Source: an uncultured Eubacteriales bacterium
GTDB taxonomy: Bacteria; Bacillota_A; Clostridia; Christensenellales; Aristaeellaceae
Direction of reading: 5' to 3'
Assembly (NCBI GenBank): GCA_900313545.1
Contig: OMRS01000312.1
Location: 1 to 6,766 of the forward strand
DNA length: 6,766 bases
Within the stretch, counting starts at the first letter, position 1. The number at the start of each line of letters is the position of its first letter. The notes under the pieces were generated by a model, which searched no databases, was not told where the DNA came from, and saw nothing but the letters and a program-made list of their open reading frames with translations. The translations under genes and the position numbers were made by a program. This document shows, one piece after another, positions 5,618-6,766 of this stretch.

Positions 5618-6454
5618 TTAACTACATGTTATGCTATGTTTCTTATTGTACAAGGCATGATCGAGAAAATTAATTACCTTTCCAATCACAAAAAAGATAG
5701 AAAAATAAGTTAGAATCAGGTTGAAAAGGCGCAGCAGGCTGAACGGCTGCTGACCGTGTCTGCTGGCGCCGCCGCTTTCTGCGTTGTCATATTCCTCAGG
5801 CCGGTTATTCATTCCGTCTACGTTGCGAGCGACACTCCGTCCGCTTTGTTCGTCAGTTCTGGTTTCTACTTCTACCTGCACGACTGATCTTTCTTCGTGG
5901 CCTTCAAATGTGACAAAGGGTCTGGAAAGCCAGTTTCCGAGGGAGGATGTGAACAGACTGTATATCCCGAAAACACAGATCAAAGCAGAGAGAACAAAGG
6001 CAGCTTTCTGAGGAAGCCTGAGCCAAGTCAAACGCTTGCCGATTCCGCTTTTGAGATATTCCCAATGCAATCCGAGATGTACACCAATCAAGATAATCAT
6101 AAGCGCCGTACAGAAGAAATGGATGACGATCCAGGGCGCTTTCAGCCCGAATCCGAATAGTTTCTTGGAAATTAACACGCCGCTTATGATAATCAGAAGA
6201 AAAGAGAAGCCAAGCAATAGATCCACGCACGCAATCAAACGTGTCTTATTTGGCATTTTCCGTTGAAACAGCTTCGCTGCGACTCCCTTTACCCAGGCAC
6301 TATTGAGAAAGAATACATGAACGAGGATCAGGGCGAAGAGGGCCAGTCCAATTACTTCATGATATGTCAGACTGATTACATTTTTGCTGAAGACCGTCGT
6401 GAACAAGAAAACTAAAAGTATGTCCAACGGAATACGCCATGTCAGCTTTTTCAT
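5618..6454 (-). CDS. DUF4405-type (flavinylation-associated) membrane cytochrome
   Basis: Predicted integral membrane cytochrome b-like protein of the DUF4405 family, a family proposed to pass electrons across the membrane in flavinylation-associated systems. The 278-residue protein has about six hydrophobic helices (near 9-27, 33-53, 74-96, 108-128, 150-168, 239-262). Histidines at 32 (YHEVIG), 46 (LVHVFF), 112 (IHFFC) and 126/130 (VHLGLH) fall in or at the ends of TM2 and TM4, as expected for haem ligands. The motif order HEVIG, HVFF, HFF, HxxxHW is what led me to the family. After TM5 there is a polar segment of about 65 residues (172-236), probably outside the membrane domain, before TM6. 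I choose the ATG at 6454 because GGAG lies 7 nt upstream and the hydrophobic core begins at once; the frame stays open to 6610, but that part is rich in charged residues and overlaps the small ORF in another frame. Cysteines form no CxxCH. Base composition is clearly lower in GC than the nrf genes. Confidence 0.85.
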   Translation of the reverse strand: MKKLTWRIPLDILLVFLFTTVFSKNVISLTYHEVIGLALFALILVHVFFLNSAWVKGVAAKLFQRKMPNKTRLIACVDLLLGFSFLLIIISGVLISKKLFGFGLKAPWIVIHFFCTALMIILIGVHLGLHWEYLKSGIGKRLTWLRLPQKAAFVLSALICVFGIYSLFTSSLGNWLSRPFVTFEGHEERSVVQVEVETRTDEQSGRSVARNVDGMNNRPEEYDNAESGGASRHGQQPFSLLRLFNLILTYFSIFFVIGKVINFLDHALYNKKHSITCS

Positions 6455-6543
6455 GATGCCGCTCCATTCTTTCGGCAGCGGTTCACGATGCGGAGACGCT
6501 CTCCCCATCCCAGCTGTGAAACGTTTAATAAGGTTTTCTTCAT
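6451..6543 (-). CDS. Small ORF (30 aa) coupled to the DUF4405 gene
   Basis: Begins at ATG 6543 after AAAAGGAG with an 8-nt spacer, a better ribosome site than that of the membrane gene, and ends at TGA 6451-6453, overlapping the next start as ATGA. The peptide starts MKKTLLNVSQLGWGERLRIV and ends KNGAAS. It has no membrane segment and is basic. Strong initiation plus the stop-start overlap suggest it is translated and couples translation into the DUF4405 gene, as a leader peptide or small protein. The pattern L-N-x(3)-L-x(2)-G-E-x-x-R-I-V with a later GA faintly recalls the beginning of FeoA domains (about 75 aa), so it might be a truncated FeoA-like protein; that likeness is weak. Function unknown. 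Confidence 0.55.
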   Translation of the reverse strand: MKKTLLNVSQLGWGERLRIVNRCRKNGAAS

Positions 6544-6546
6544 GTT

Positions 6547-6605
6547 GATATACTCCTTTTCTGTGTTGTCCGACTTGTTCCCCTCGGGAACAATTGGAGT
6601 ATATC
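6547..6605 (-). promoter_or_regulatory. Nested inverted repeats in the leader, outer arm covering the Shine-Dalgarno
   Basis: On the minus strand, GATATACTCC (6605-6596) is perfectly complementary to GGAGTATATC (6556-6547), and the latter contains the GGAG ribosome site of the small ORF. Nested inside, two bases after the first arm, is a second perfect hairpin with 8-bp arms, TTGTTCCC and GGGAACAA, and a 3-nt loop (6593-6575). If the whole region is transcribed, the outer 10-bp stem would hide the ribosome site. The upstream arm also contains TATACT, a possible -10 with no good -35; if that is the promoter, the arm is not in the RNA and the repeats would act as DNA operators instead. Confidence 0.6.
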
Positions 6606-6675
6606 GCCACAACCTAAAATGAACTTAAAACAGGGTCCATTCCTTCAGCCCATGAGAAACAGAAAGGAGTTATTT

Positions 6676-6766
6676 GTGCCCGGAATTGTTAAGCCAGAAG
6701 GCATGCCGGGAGGATATATCGTATCTGCTTGGAAAAGGGCGAGAGCGGATGTACAGGGAAACATAC
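6676..6766 (+). CDS. Possible start of a rightward gene, cut by window edge
   Basis: A GTG at 6676 follows AGAAAGGAG with a 6-nt spacer and opens 30 codons with no stop to the edge (begins MPGIVKPEGMPGGYIVSAWK if GTG is read as Met). The same frame extends upstream to ATGs at 6652 and 6619, which lack ribosome sites. No domain is recognisable in so short a piece. It is divergent from the small ORF/DUF4405 unit, leaving a 132-bp shared intergenic region with the nested repeats. It could be a chance open frame. Confidence 0.4.
   Translation, partial: MPGIVKPEGMPGGYIVSAWKRARADVQGNI

Noticed and set aside
6455..6610. N-terminal extension of the DUF4405 protein to an ATG at 6610
   Set aside because: It would begin upstream of the nested repeats, has no ribosome site, is polar and lacks helix or domain features, and overlaps the better supported small ORF in another frame.
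1..6766. CRISPR array, insertion sequence or prophage
   Set aside because: No regularly spaced direct repeats, transposase or integrase motifs, or terminal inverted repeats with target duplications were seen; the inverted repeats present are local hairpins.

Overview
The window comes from an anaerobic or facultatively anaerobic bacterium with a GC-rich genome, strong AAGGAGG-type Shine-Dalgarno sites and System II cytochrome c maturation. Respiratory nitrite ammonification, a FIST-GGDEF signalling protein and Bacillota-like expression signals (consensus -35/-10 boxes, an extended -10, compact terminators) would suit a high-GC anaerobic member of the Bacillota or a Synergistota-like gut or sediment anaerobe. 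I cannot fix the taxon from sequence alone.

Layout. Positions 1-1473 (minus strand) hold most of a gene for a FIST-sensor diguanylate cyclase; its C-terminus, including the GGDEF signature, lies beyond the left edge. A 545-bp divergent intergenic region follows (1474-2018). It carries a promoter for each neighbour and, between them, about 330 bp of strongly pyrimidine-biased sequence with no convincing gene. From 2019 to 5338 (plus strand) is a three-gene operon: nrfA, the pentaheme ammonia-forming nitrite reductase with a CxxCK active-site haem motif, then resB/ccs1 and ccsA/resC, the two halves of a System II haem lyase. A perfect 13-bp hairpin separates nrfA from resB, resB and ccsA overlap by ATGA, and a strong terminator ends the operon at 5346-5383.

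After about position 5400 base composition drops sharply. A bidirectional terminator (5527-5554) separates the nrf operon from a convergent minus-strand unit. That unit is a 30-codon small ORF (6451-6543) coupled by ATGA to a six-helix, His-rich DUF4405-type membrane cytochrome (5618-6454). The small ORF's leader contains a nested pair of inverted repeats whose outer arm covers the Shine-Dalgarno sequence. A possible rightward gene begins at 6676 and runs off the right edge.

How the genes work together. NrfA is made as a secreted apoprotein and needs covalent haem on four CxxCH sites and one CxxCK site. The downstream ResB-CcsA pair would carry haem across the membrane and attach it, so the operon looks like a reductase packaged with its own maturase, similar in logic to the Wolinella nrfHAIJ locus but with the NrfI-type synthase split into two proteins. 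No NrfH quinol dehydrogenase is present, so the electron donor to NrfA is unknown. The DUF4405 protein is another membrane redox protein nearby, but it lies in a separate, convergent unit of different composition, and a link to NrfA is only a possibility. The cyclase is divergent from nrfA; shared control is untested.
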